A stretch of 64,000 bases of DNA, taken from a virus. Positions within the stretch are counted from its first letter, which is position 1; each line of letters opens with the position of its first letter. Below, one piece after another: positions 55,817 through 64,000 of this stretch. The notes beneath the pieces were generated by a model. It made no database searches, was not told the DNA's origin, and saw nothing but the letters and a program-made list of their open reading frames with translations. Position numbers and translations under genes: made by a program. The DNA is taken from positions 1 to 64,000 of the IMG/VR virus record IMGVR_UViG_3300047566_000267, one strand, 5' to 3'.

Positions 55817-57868
55817 ATGCATCCATTTTTAAAAGCAGCAGGAGTTAAAAACGAACAGGAGTTTTACTCCAAATACCCTTCAGAAGAGCATTTCTTTGCA
55901 GCTCATCCTCATATGAAGAATGGAGGTGCTGCTTCAGGCCATCCTGGTTCTTACTGGAATGGTGAGCAGTGGGTATCTACTGCAGGTGATTCAGGTACAT
56001 TCAGTGGTGGTACATATTTTGCTAATGGTGGTAGCTACTCCAAGATGGGTGGCCCTACTTTTATGCCCGGTGGATCTGCTCCTATTTTTAAGATGGGAGG
56101 AGGGACTGCTTCATTCAATATCAGTAACAACGAATATCCTACTCCTTTTGCTATGGCACCGGGAATAGGTAAAGGCTCTGGTTATCTTCAGGATCTTCCT
56201 ACACACATGGCATTTGGTGGTATAACCCCAGGTGCAGAAATAGTAAATCCTTTTGCTATGAATCCGGGCACTGGTAAAGGTGGTGGTATGCTTCAAGACT
56301 TACCGGTAGAGATGAAAAAAGGTGGTAAGCACCATAAAAGCAAGAAACTTTCACCTGCTCAAATGCAGATGATGATGGCTGCTATGCAACAACAACCTCA
56401 GGGTATGCCACAAGGTATGCCTATGGGTATGGCACCACAAGGAATGAGTCCTCAAGATCAGCAGATGATGGCTATGCAACAAGCTCAAGGCCAAGGACAG
56501 CAACCCATGATGTCTCCACAGGATCAACAGGCTATGATGATGCAACAGCAAGGTGGTGGACAACCTATGCAACCAGGTATGATGAAGAAAGGAGGTATTT
56601 ACATTAAGCCATCAAAGAGAGGAACCTTTACTGCTGCAGCTTCAAAACACGGTAAAAGTGTTCAGGCATTTGCTTCCCAGGTTCTTGCACACAAAGAGAA
56701 CTATTCACCTGCTATGGTGAAGAAGGCTAACTTTGCCAGGAATGCTGCTAAGTGGCACCATGAGTTTGGTGGGCCAGCTATGCCAGACAATCCAGGCTTT
56801 AGGGCTTTACCTGCATCAGTACAGCAGAAAATAATGGACAACATGCAAACAGGTGGCATGGTAACTGCAGATAGAATGGTTTATATGCCGGGTGGTACTT
56901 ACCAACAGGGTGGGCAAACTAATGAGTATGCTAACATGGCTATTGGGCAGATGAACCAGATGCAGCATAAGATAGGTGAACTTGGACAGGTACTAAACCA
57001 AAATACTCATGTTGAACCATGGGTAGCTAGTAAAATGACCCTGGCTAATGACTACCTTAACAGCATTGAGAATTACCTGGAACATAACCCAGAGGCACAA
57101 CAACATATGATGCAGGGAGGACAATTTCCTAGCTTTGAAGCATATGGTGGGTATGTAAATCCATTCCATCCTTTGGCTAAGTTTATGGCCCATGGTGGGT
57201 ACTACCAAAGAGGAGGTGACACCAGTATTAAACGGTCTAGTAGATTTGGAGTTGGTGACTATGAAGATCCTACAGAAATGCCTACTGACCCAGTAAGTGC
57301 TCCTACAGGACAAGATGACCAAACTGCTGCAAGCACCGATGTAGTAACTATGCCTCAGGAACCTACTGCAACTTGGAACAAAGGAATGACAGATTATGGA
57401 CAAGGATCTATAGGTACTTATAATCCTAATACCGGCAACACAATAGATGGTAGTACCAACTGGGGACAAAATATTTCTAAATGGGCACAAACCGGGGAAG
57501 GTCTTTTTAATACTGCTTTAAATCTTGGAAAAGCTTATACCTCAATAAAGGATGCTAAAAAACAAGCTGAGTACAGGCAGAAAAAAGGGCAAACAATAAA
57601 TGCTTTTGCAGCTGTAAACCAACCCGGAGGGCATGGTGATTATACTCCTAACCAAGGTTTGTTCCGTCCAGATAGTTATATTCCTGTAAGAGCCGGCTAC
57701 TTCCCTCCTTCTATGGGTAAGTATGGTGGTACCTTTATGATGGGGGGTATGCCTATGAGGGATACTGCTTATGCTACAGGTGGATATGTACCTGGTAGTG
57801 TGCATGAAGTAGATGATGCTGAGATAGCAAGATTACGGAAGTTAGGATATGAGGTAGAAATGATGTAA
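55817..57868 (+). CDS. giant Gly/Gln-rich virion protein, 683 aa
   Basis: 683 residues. N-terminus HPFLKAAGVKNEQEFYSKYP, then Gly-Gly boxes (FANGGSYSKMGGPTFMPGG; FKMGGG), a Gln/Met-rich tract (about 170-255), a domain IKPSKRGTFTAAASKHGKSV (about 260-280) typical of phage proteins with this sequence, more YGG/QGG boxes, and the ending YEVEMM. It shares the Gly-Gly boxes with both neighbours. Probable cargo/ejection protein; no enzymatic motif. Confidence 0.6.
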   Translation: MHPFLKAAGVKNEQEFYSKYPSEEHFFAAHPHMKNGGAASGHPGSYWNGEQWVSTAGDSGTFSGGTYFANGGSYSKMGGPTFMPGGSAPIFKMGGGTASFNISNNEYPTPFAMAPGIGKGSGYLQDLPTHMAFGGITPGAEIVNPFAMNPGTGKGGGMLQDLPVEMKKGGKHHKSKKLSPAQMQMMMAAMQQQPQGMPQGMPMGMAPQGMSPQDQQMMAMQQAQGQGQQPMMSPQDQQAMMMQQQGGGQPMQPGMMKKGGIYIKPSKRGTFTAAASKHGKSVQAFASQVLAHKENYSPAMVKKANFARNAAKWHHEFGGPAMPDNPGFRALPASVQQKIMDNMQTGGMVTADRMVYMPGGTYQQGGQTNEYANMAIGQMNQMQHKIGELGQVLNQNTHVEPWVASKMTLANDYLNSIENYLEHNPEAQQHMMQGGQFPSFEAYGGYVNPFHPLAKFMAHGGYYQRGGDTSIKRSSRFGVGDYEDPTEMPTDPVSAPTGQDDQTAASTDVVTMPQEPTATWNKGMTDYGQGSIGTYNPNTGNTIDGSTNWGQNISKWAQTGEGLFNTALNLGKAYTSIKDAKKQAEYRQKKGQTINAFAAVNQPGGHGDYTPNQGLFRPDSYIPVRAGYFPPSMGKYGGTFMMGGMPMRDTAYATGGYVPGSVHEVDDAEIARLRKLGYEVEMM

Positions 57869-57891
57869 TTTAATAGTGACAAACCAGTACA

Positions 57892-60800
57892 ATGGCCAAA
57901 ATAAAAATAAAAGCAGTACCAAAAATGCAGGGAGGGGGCTATACCTTCCCTTTTGGTGCTCCAGTTACTGCAGGAGAAAGAGAAAGTTGGAATAGATACC
58001 AAGCTGCTCTTTCAAAAGTACCTGGGCAGGGAGTAATTAATTGGGGAGGTTCAGAGGATCTTCAAAAAAGAATAGCTCAGGAAACTGGATTCCCTTATGA
58101 AAGAGCTGCTGCTATACAAGCTGATATGATGTCTAGGGCATCCACAATGCCAGGCTCTGTTTCTGGTATAACTGGTAAAGATCCATGGGGTGGATTACCG
58201 GGCTGGGTAGGAGGTAGAGAGAAACAAAAAAGCTACCCTGTTTACCAATATGAGCAACAAAAAAAGAACCCGGCTACTGGTGGGTATGAAACATATTACA
58301 CAGAGAAAACCGGTACTGAGGCTATTCCTTCTGCCGGCCTTGCTTCTTTTACAGAACGTGCTCATAAAGCAGTACCAACACAACAACCAATACAAGAAAC
58401 AGGTTCCTCAAAACTTCCTACAAATTTTACCGGATCTTATCAGGGTAAATCTTATATAGGAGGAGTAGAGGATGTGCCTGTTGCAAAATATGGAGGAATG
58501 AAAAAGAAAATACGTATAAAAAGTATGCCTACCAATACACCAGTTGACAATATCCGTATGGGTGCTGGTGAAGGAGAAACACCTATGATGTGGGCAGGTG
58601 GATATGCATCTAAGGGCCCATCACATGGTTATGGTAACCAACAAGTTGGTCAGGGATATGCTTTGGATAGGTTCTGGTCTTCTCCTACCGGGTATCCGGG
58701 GGGTACTGCAAAAGTCAGCCCTTACCATAGTACAGGCAAAACCTTACCTGAAGCAAAAGAAGGTGGTGATATAAATGCTGAAAAACAAGAACAGGTACTT
58801 GGAGACTTTGACCAGGATGGTTCAATGGAACTGATGAATGTTAATGGTAAGCCACACACTCAAGGTGGTAAAGATATTAATGTTCCTTCTAATTCATTTG
58901 TATACTCTGATACCAAAGCTCTTAAAATAAAAGATGCCACAGTACTTGCTATGTTTGGCATGCAGCCAAAAAGAGGAGGCTATACTCCGGCCGAAATAGC
59001 TAAGAAGTATGACCTCAACAAATTCAAAAAAGTATTGAGTGATCCTAATGCTGATGTCAGTGCAAAAACCACAGCCCAACTCATGACTGACAATTATCTG
59101 GCTAAGTTAGACAAACTGGCTAAGGTACAGGAAGGCATGAAGAAACATATGGGTATGGACCACCATGATCCTAATGCTCCTAAAGAAACAAAATATGGAG
59201 GCGTGCCTATGATGCAAAGTGATGGTCGTCCTGATAAAGTTTACACCCATCAATTTGATGAGAGTGGAAAAATGACTCTTGTACCTGAGGAAGATAATGA
59301 TATAGCCAATACCCAAATAGCACAAACAGTATCTCCTGTTTATAAGATGCAAGTCTCAAATAATTATGGGTCAGATTATGCTCCTTGGGACCCTCGTGTA
59401 GGGCAGGCACAAGGATACCCAGCAACTGCTCCTCAGACAACTGCAGATTACCAACGGTGGGCAAATATGAGAGGAGCTGGTTTAAAAGTGGATGATAAAC
59501 TAGGTGTACAAACTCTTGGTTGGGAGAACCCAGATAAATCAATAAGTAGGTTACCGGTAACTAATTCTATGATTTTTGGAAACCAAGATAGCATCCAACC
59601 TCTTGAACTTGCGGGTCTTAAATTGCTGCCTACAGATATCCAACAGCAGCAGATGAGTGGTGTAGATATGCCGGGTTTACCAAAAGAAAAAGTAAGTGGT
59701 AAAGGTAATAAGTGGAAGATGGCAATAGATCCCAATTTATATGGAGACTTTATGACCGGGCTACAAATGGCTCAATTAAGAAAATTCCATCCATATGAAC
59801 CAGTACCACAGGCAGTAATACCTGAAACAGTATTTGCTGATCCTACAAGAGCCATTGCTGCACAACAAGAAATGGCAAGAACAGCTATGGAAATGGCTGG
59901 TCAAGGAGATCAGAGGGCAGCAAGGGCAACTACATTGGGACTACAAGGTGAAGCCGGCAAACAAGCTGCTGATGTAATAGCACAGTATAATACTCAAAAT
60001 GTTGCTATAGCTAATGCTGCTAATGCACAGGCTGCCCAGTTAACCAATGAACTTATGGCTAAACAGGCCAATAGGCTTGCTGAACTAAACAAAGCCGGGT
60101 TCCTGGCAGATAGGGATTACCAAAGAGAAATGGGTAGGTTGCAGGCTGAATATGCTGATAGAAAACAAAAACAGCATGATACAGCAGTTAAAACAGCATG
60201 GCTTAACAAAACCTCACCTTACTTTGATATTGACCCTATTACACAAATGCCTGTATTTAAAAGTGATAGAGCTAAAGATGCATATTTTAAAGATTTACAA
60301 GGAGGTCCTAGTACAGGAATGGGGACAGATTATGCTTCTCTTGTAAAAAAGTTTACTGGTCCGGGTTATAATTTACCTCAGGATAAAGCTGAAGAATTAG
60401 CAATAGGGCAAATAGAACAAGAGCTTAGAATACCAAGGACAAGAACAACAGGTACTGACCCTGCTACTGGTAGAAAGGTAGTGACAAGTGCTCCTGTAAA
60501 TCAAAGTAAATATGGTGGCTCAATGATGAGATATGGTGGTTCCCACATGGCTCTACCAAGCATGGCACCTGCTTACCAACAGAATGCTGAAAGAATACCA
60601 TATTACCAAATAGGAGGAGAGTTTGTCGGACTTCCTTCTATGCCAACATTGTTTCCTTCAGTAGACAATACACGTTACCAACAGCCTGTAGCCCCACAAT
60701 ACTCTCAAGAAGAAATGAGTTTTCCAAAAGGAAAACCATTAGCCGGTGTGCCAACAAAAAGAATGTCTAAAACAGACATAGCTACTGCAACAAATAACCC

Positions 60801-61212
60801 AGGTAACATTATCTACAAACCAATATTTGGAGAATTATTTGGGGCTACCAGCTCTGGTATAAAACAGAAAGATGGTAATGGTATGTTTGCTTCTTTCCCG
60901 GATCTTGAAACAGGTGTAAAAGCATACCAAACCCAACTGTTTGGTGATACAGATGGTGTAATGAAATCAGACTACTACAAGAAAGATACCACTGTAGACC
61001 AGGCTCTAAAAAAGTGGAGTAATGGTGGCTATGATGGTAATATCTACCCTGAAATAAAAGATAAAAAATTGGGAGAACTGTCTCAGGCAGAAAGAAAAGA
61101 ATTGGCCAAAAGGCAGATAAAACATGAGTCAGGTGATATGTACAAGATACTCCAACAAAGAGGAGTATTTAAATACGGTGGTAGTGCTCTACAAAAATTT
61201 ATGAAAAAATAG
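57892..61212 (+). CDS. giant virion protein with transglycosylase-like C-terminus, 1106 aa
   Basis: 1106 residues. Gly-Gly boxes at the start (MQGGGYTFPFGAP), middle (KYGGMKKKIRIKSM; VNGKPHTQGGKD at about 316-327) and end (SKYGGSMMRYGGS; FKYGGSALQKFMKK). A coiled-coil segment lies near 690-750. Residues about 960-1085 (TNNPGNIIYKPIFGE; MFASFPDLETGVKAYQTQLF; IKHESGDMYK) resemble phage lytic-transglycosylase domains that open the cell wall during DNA entry. It ends in TAG. Probable ejection protein with peptidoglycan activity. Confidence 0.6.
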   Translation: MAKIKIKAVPKMQGGGYTFPFGAPVTAGERESWNRYQAALSKVPGQGVINWGGSEDLQKRIAQETGFPYERAAAIQADMMSRASTMPGSVSGITGKDPWGGLPGWVGGREKQKSYPVYQYEQQKKNPATGGYETYYTEKTGTEAIPSAGLASFTERAHKAVPTQQPIQETGSSKLPTNFTGSYQGKSYIGGVEDVPVAKYGGMKKKIRIKSMPTNTPVDNIRMGAGEGETPMMWAGGYASKGPSHGYGNQQVGQGYALDRFWSSPTGYPGGTAKVSPYHSTGKTLPEAKEGGDINAEKQEQVLGDFDQDGSMELMNVNGKPHTQGGKDINVPSNSFVYSDTKALKIKDATVLAMFGMQPKRGGYTPAEIAKKYDLNKFKKVLSDPNADVSAKTTAQLMTDNYLAKLDKLAKVQEGMKKHMGMDHHDPNAPKETKYGGVPMMQSDGRPDKVYTHQFDESGKMTLVPEEDNDIANTQIAQTVSPVYKMQVSNNYGSDYAPWDPRVGQAQGYPATAPQTTADYQRWANMRGAGLKVDDKLGVQTLGWENPDKSISRLPVTNSMIFGNQDSIQPLELAGLKLLPTDIQQQQMSGVDMPGLPKEKVSGKGNKWKMAIDPNLYGDFMTGLQMAQLRKFHPYEPVPQAVIPETVFADPTRAIAAQQEMARTAMEMAGQGDQRAARATTLGLQGEAGKQAADVIAQYNTQNVAIANAANAQAAQLTNELMAKQANRLAELNKAGFLADRDYQREMGRLQAEYADRKQKQHDTAVKTAWLNKTSPYFDIDPITQMPVFKSDRAKDAYFKDLQGGPSTGMGTDYASLVKKFTGPGYNLPQDKAEELAIGQIEQELRIPRTRTTGTDPATGRKVVTSAPVNQSKYGGSMMRYGGSHMALPSMAPAYQQNAERIPYYQIGGEFVGLPSMPTLFPSVDNTRYQQPVAPQYSQEEMSFPKGKPLAGVPTKRMSKTDIATATNNPGNIIYKPIFGELFGATSSGIKQKDGNGMFASFPDLETGVKAYQTQLFGDTDGVMKSDYYKKDTTVDQALKKWSNGGYDGNIYPEIKDKKLGELSQAERKELAKRQIKHESGDMYKILQQRGVFKYGGSALQKFMKK

Positions 61213-61346
61213 AATAAACATAAAAGGTTTGCAAGAGGTGCATATAAAAGGTTTATTTGACCGATTATTTGCACCTTATTTGTTTACTACGTATATTTAT
61301 ATCGTAGTAGCAGTACTTGATTAGTTACTTACAAAATATTATAAAA
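61213..61346 (+). promoter_or_regulatory. intergenic region with hairpins before the last gene
   Basis: 134 bases. AGGTGCA (61236-61242) pairs with TGCACCT (61270-61276) across a 27-base loop and is followed by TATTTGTTT, a possible terminator. TACTACG (61285-61291) pairs with CGTAGTA (61303-61309) in the leader of the next gene. ATAAAAGGTTT occurs twice. A weak TTTG/TATCGTAG arrangement may be a promoter. Confidence 0.45.
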
Positions 61347-64000
61347 ATGGATTATAATTGGCTTGAAAATGTTCCCTCATCCGTAACCCCAATTCCTGTA
61401 TATCAACCTGACTTTAGTTTTCTTGCTTCAATGCAGATGAAAGCTAACCAGCAGTATGAGCAAGGACTTAAGGAAGTAAAGGGAAAATATGATGCTATTT
61501 TCAATCAACCGGTTACTGGGGAGGAAGCCAGAAAAAGGCAGCAGGACTATAAAAACAGTGCACTAGAGCAAATGAAATCTGTTGCTGCTACTGATTTGTC
61601 CGATCCTAAAAATGTGCTGGCAGCTGAGAACATAATGGCTCCTTTTCATGAGGATCAGTTGCTATTGCAGAACCAGGCACTTACTTCTCATTATAATACT
61701 CAGTTTCAAAAACTAGAATCAATGAGAACTAGTAAGGATGAAAAAGAAAGGGAACTCTACAATCCTTGGATAAGTACATATCTCAACCAAGGTTTAGACC
61801 AGCTTGCCGGGGCTCCAATGACTAAAGATGCTTATAGTAAATTAGAAAGAAGGGAAGCAATGCCTGTCTATAACATAGATACAGATGCTGCTAAAGAATG
61901 GTCTGAGATTCAGGGTAAAGGTGGAGGAATAACTACTGTTGATACAAATGGTAATTTGATGACTATTTTTACAAATGGGCCTAAATCTGTAAATGCTTAT
62001 AAAGCTTTTTATAAATCTGTTGCCTCAAGAGAAAAGTATGCCCCCCAACAAAGAGCAATTGCTATTGCTCAAATGGGACAGTCAATAAAGGATATAAAGG
62101 ATAAAAATCCGGGTGTAACAGAAGAGCAGGCAACAAGAATGTTTGGTGAAAATGTAGTAGAAGATGTTACTAAATATTATGCCGGCACAATAGCTGACTA
62201 TAATAAAACTGCTTTAGAGTGGAGAAAAAAAAATAACTCTCTTGTACCACTTGATCCTAATGGTTGGGCAATAGATCCTGCTAATATTAAACTGTCTCCT
62301 GAAAAAGAACAGGAATATGAATATAATCTTAAAAGAGCAAAGGAATATGCTGATCTTGCAAAACAAACACAAGATGGCTTTGAAAAATCTTATGGGGTTA
62401 CTATAGGGGATAATATTAGGTACTCCTCAAACACATCGGATTTTCTAAAACTTATAGATGTTAATTCATCTGACTACAAAAGAAAAGTAGAAGACATAGT
62501 TACTAATCCAAGAGACTATGTAAAAAGTATTTCTACAGACCATGATGCAGATAGGTGGGCAGTAGGTAGAGCATCTATATCAAGTGTGGAGTTTAAAGAG
62601 AACCCTATTGCAAAAGCTTTTAATGAACAATCTAACAAGCTTTTTGACCAGCAGCTTAAAATAGCACAGTTTCAGTTAGGAGCACAACAGAAACAAACAG
62701 GTCTTGATATTAAATTACTTGATGAACTTCGGAAGTCCGGGTATCCTATAACTAAGGAATTACTAGACCAATTTGATCTCACCGGAGAAGGTATTGGAGT
62801 TGGTGGAGGAATGCTTGGGGCTGCTACTGGTTTTGGGGGAGTAGGTACTGGAGGAGGAGGTGGACTAAGAGGCCCCGCTATGCCTTCTATTGGATCAGGT
62901 ACAGTCACTATACCTGGTACGGATGTAGTAAAAACTCCTACATTAGATGTACACAGGGCCACCCAAGCTATGTCTATGTACACCATAAACAAGACAGCTT
63001 TTGGTATGGACGGTATATTACAAATGGCCAGTGACAATGTAGTTGTAGGCGGGCTATCTGCACCTGATTTACAGTTGCTTAGTCAAGATTTACAAAATTC
63101 TCTTGTCACAGGTAAATATGATATGTCCTCTGATGCTATTCAAAGGAGACAAAAAATAGTCAAAATACTGAATGATAATGGCCTGCAACAGTATACTACA
63201 GATGGTACACAAACCGGCCCCAACCAGTTAAGGCAAGGATTGTCTGCTCTTATTCATCAAGATAGTACATCTTCTTTTTTCCAAACAGTTGATACTGCAA
63301 AAACTGCTATGATTATTAAAATAGCACAGCAGAACCAGGAGATGGAGAATGAAATGGCTAATTATGTAAAGAGGGAAACTGAGTACAAAAATAGACTTGT
63401 AGAGTTTATAAATAATGATAAAACAGGTGTATATAAAAAGTTGACCTACAAAAAAACAAATGATTTTTATACTCCTCAAGATGCCGCAGAAGCATTTAAT
63501 CTTCCTACTATATCTATTAGTGCATTAGGAAATCCTCGAAATACAAGAACTATTACAGGAGATGAGTTTGCAAAGCTATGGGCAGATAAGAATCTTAATT
63601 TAGATATAGGAAGAGGTACAATTAATTTGGATGGAAAAGAGTACCAAGTAAATAATATAAATGGTTTTAGGTATACCAGTACACCTGCTACGTTTCCCGT
63701 AACTGAACCTACTACAAGAACTCCATATCATGCAGTAGTAGACTTGGATCATGTACTACATGGTAAAGATCCAGTTTCTTTTACTGGAGCACAAGGAAAA
63801 CCTTTGCCTTATAATAACAATATAAAAGCAAGAATACAAGATGGGCATTCTTTTTATTCTGTATTTGGTACACCAGGTAGTTATAAAGAGAAAATAGCAA
63901 AAGTAGGGCAAAATGTTGTAGGAGAAATGTCAGAATACAAAACAGGTGTTTCTGGTGCAGCACTTACCTATGACATGTCCGGAGAAGGTAAAGACATAAA
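61347..64000 (+). CDS. giant virion protein, partial (>884 aa)
   Basis: An open frame from the ATG at 61347 with no stop to the window end. It begins MDYNWLENVPSSVTPIPVYQ and is helical and charged, with a Gly-rich stretch at about residues 475-510 (GEGIGVGGGMLGAATGFGGV). The early part has helices of the type MQMKANQQYEQGLKEVKGKY, common at the start of crAss-like cargo proteins. No catalytic motif is visible. Its size and position suggest the next large virion or cargo protein, or the beginning of the RNA-polymerase/ejection block of crAss-like phages; the latter cannot be tested here. Confidence 0.65.
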   Translation, partial: MDYNWLENVPSSVTPIPVYQPDFSFLASMQMKANQQYEQGLKEVKGKYDAIFNQPVTGEEARKRQQDYKNSALEQMKSVAATDLSDPKNVLAAENIMAPFHEDQLLLQNQALTSHYNTQFQKLESMRTSKDEKERELYNPWISTYLNQGLDQLAGAPMTKDAYSKLERREAMPVYNIDTDAAKEWSEIQGKGGGITTVDTNGNLMTIFTNGPKSVNAYKAFYKSVASREKYAPQQRAIAIAQMGQSIKDIKDKNPGVTEEQATRMFGENVVEDVTKYYAGTIADYNKTALEWRKKNNSLVPLDPNGWAIDPANIKLSPEKEQEYEYNLKRAKEYADLAKQTQDGFEKSYGVTIGDNIRYSSNTSDFLKLIDVNSSDYKRKVEDIVTNPRDYVKSISTDHDADRWAVGRASISSVEFKENPIAKAFNEQSNKLFDQQLKIAQFQLGAQQKQTGLDIKLLDELRKSGYPITKELLDQFDLTGEGIGVGGGMLGAATGFGGVGTGGGGGLRGPAMPSIGSGTVTIPGTDVVKTPTLDVHRATQAMSMYTINKTAFGMDGILQMASDNVVVGGLSAPDLQLLSQDLQNSLVTGKYDMSSDAIQRRQKIVKILNDNGLQQYTTDGTQTGPNQLRQGLSALIHQDSTSSFFQTVDTAKTAMIIKIAQQNQEMENEMANYVKRETEYKNRLVEFINNDKTGVYKKLTYKKTNDFYTPQDAAEAFNLPTISISALGNPRNTRTITGDEFAKLWADKNLNLDIGRGTINLDGKEYQVNNINGFRYTSTPATFPVTEPTTRTPYHAVVDLDHVLHGKDPVSFTGAQGKPLPYNNNIKARIQDGHSFYSVFGTPGSYKEKIAKVGQNVVGEMSEYKTGVSGAALTYDMSGEGKDI

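Noticed and set aside
1-64000. TAG recoded as glutamine, as in some crAss-like phages
   Set aside because: Several genes end naturally in TAG (100-564, 38612-39802, 57892-61212), TAG TAA ends the 441-aa gene, and no large virion gene needs an in-frame TAG to be complete.

Overview
This window looks like about two thirds of the genome of a crAss-like phage (order Crassvirales) infecting a member of the Bacteroidetes. The evidence is the late-gene order (terminase large subunit, portal, acidic scaffold-like protein, major capsid protein, head/tail ring proteins, very large muzzle-like protein, then giant Gly-Gly-rich virion proteins), an IHF/HU-like gene in the lead-in, and promoters matching the Bacteroidetes sigma consensus (TTTG, about 19 bases, TAnnTTTG). 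The standard code fits: TAG is used as a stop and the large genes read through without in-frame TAG.

Layout: 1-12.0 kb is transcribed on the minus strand and 12.1-64 kb on the plus strand, diverging near 12.03 kb. The minus arm holds small accessory genes: a LuxR-type helix-turn-helix protein, a lipoprotein, a cluster of small membrane proteins, an HNH-like endonuclease and a membrane-anchored nuclease. It also holds an unusual amount of RNA. There is a complete tmRNA with a 25-26 residue tag, a tRNA-Gln, two aberrant tRNA-like elements, a circularly permuted tRNA inside a larger folded RNA, and three more structured RNA candidates, each ended by a terminator hairpin. The gene-free 9.56-9.97 kb stretch carries a parS-like palindrome (TGTTCCACGTGGAACC), nested inverted repeats and direct repeats, and is a candidate replication/partition locus.

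The plus arm starts with a tightly overlapping operon (12.1-18.9 kb): a winged-helix-like protein, an IHF-like protein, a Cys-rich protein, a GroES-like co-chaperonin, a PD-(D/E)XK nuclease and three glycosyltransferase-like genes. Packaging and capsid genes follow (18.9-27.0 kb), interrupted after the capsid gene by a free-standing LAGLIDADG endonuclease with its own promoter. Next come head-completion and small membrane genes (28.2-31.1 kb), an abundant-looking structural protein (31.2 kb), and a fibre region (32.6-43.6 kb) with a 560-residue collagen-like fibre. That fibre is followed by a two-domain glycosyltransferase and a protein resembling the autotransporter O-heptosyltransferase family, including a four-Cys metal finger. 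Ring proteins and the 1581-residue muzzle-like protein run to 51.4 kb. Three giant proteins sharing KYGG/QxGG motifs, one with an HExxH motif and one with a lytic-transglycosylase-like end, run to 61.2 kb, and an open frame continues past 64 kb.

Most noteworthy: (1) the permuted tRNA locus, whose 3' strand could splint the two anticodon-loop ends, next to an HNH-like gene; (2) the phage tmRNA with its long tag; (3) the parS-like site beside nested repeats; (4) a putative self-glycosylation module for the collagen-like fibre. Motif and pairing claims were read by eye; no database search or folding program was run.
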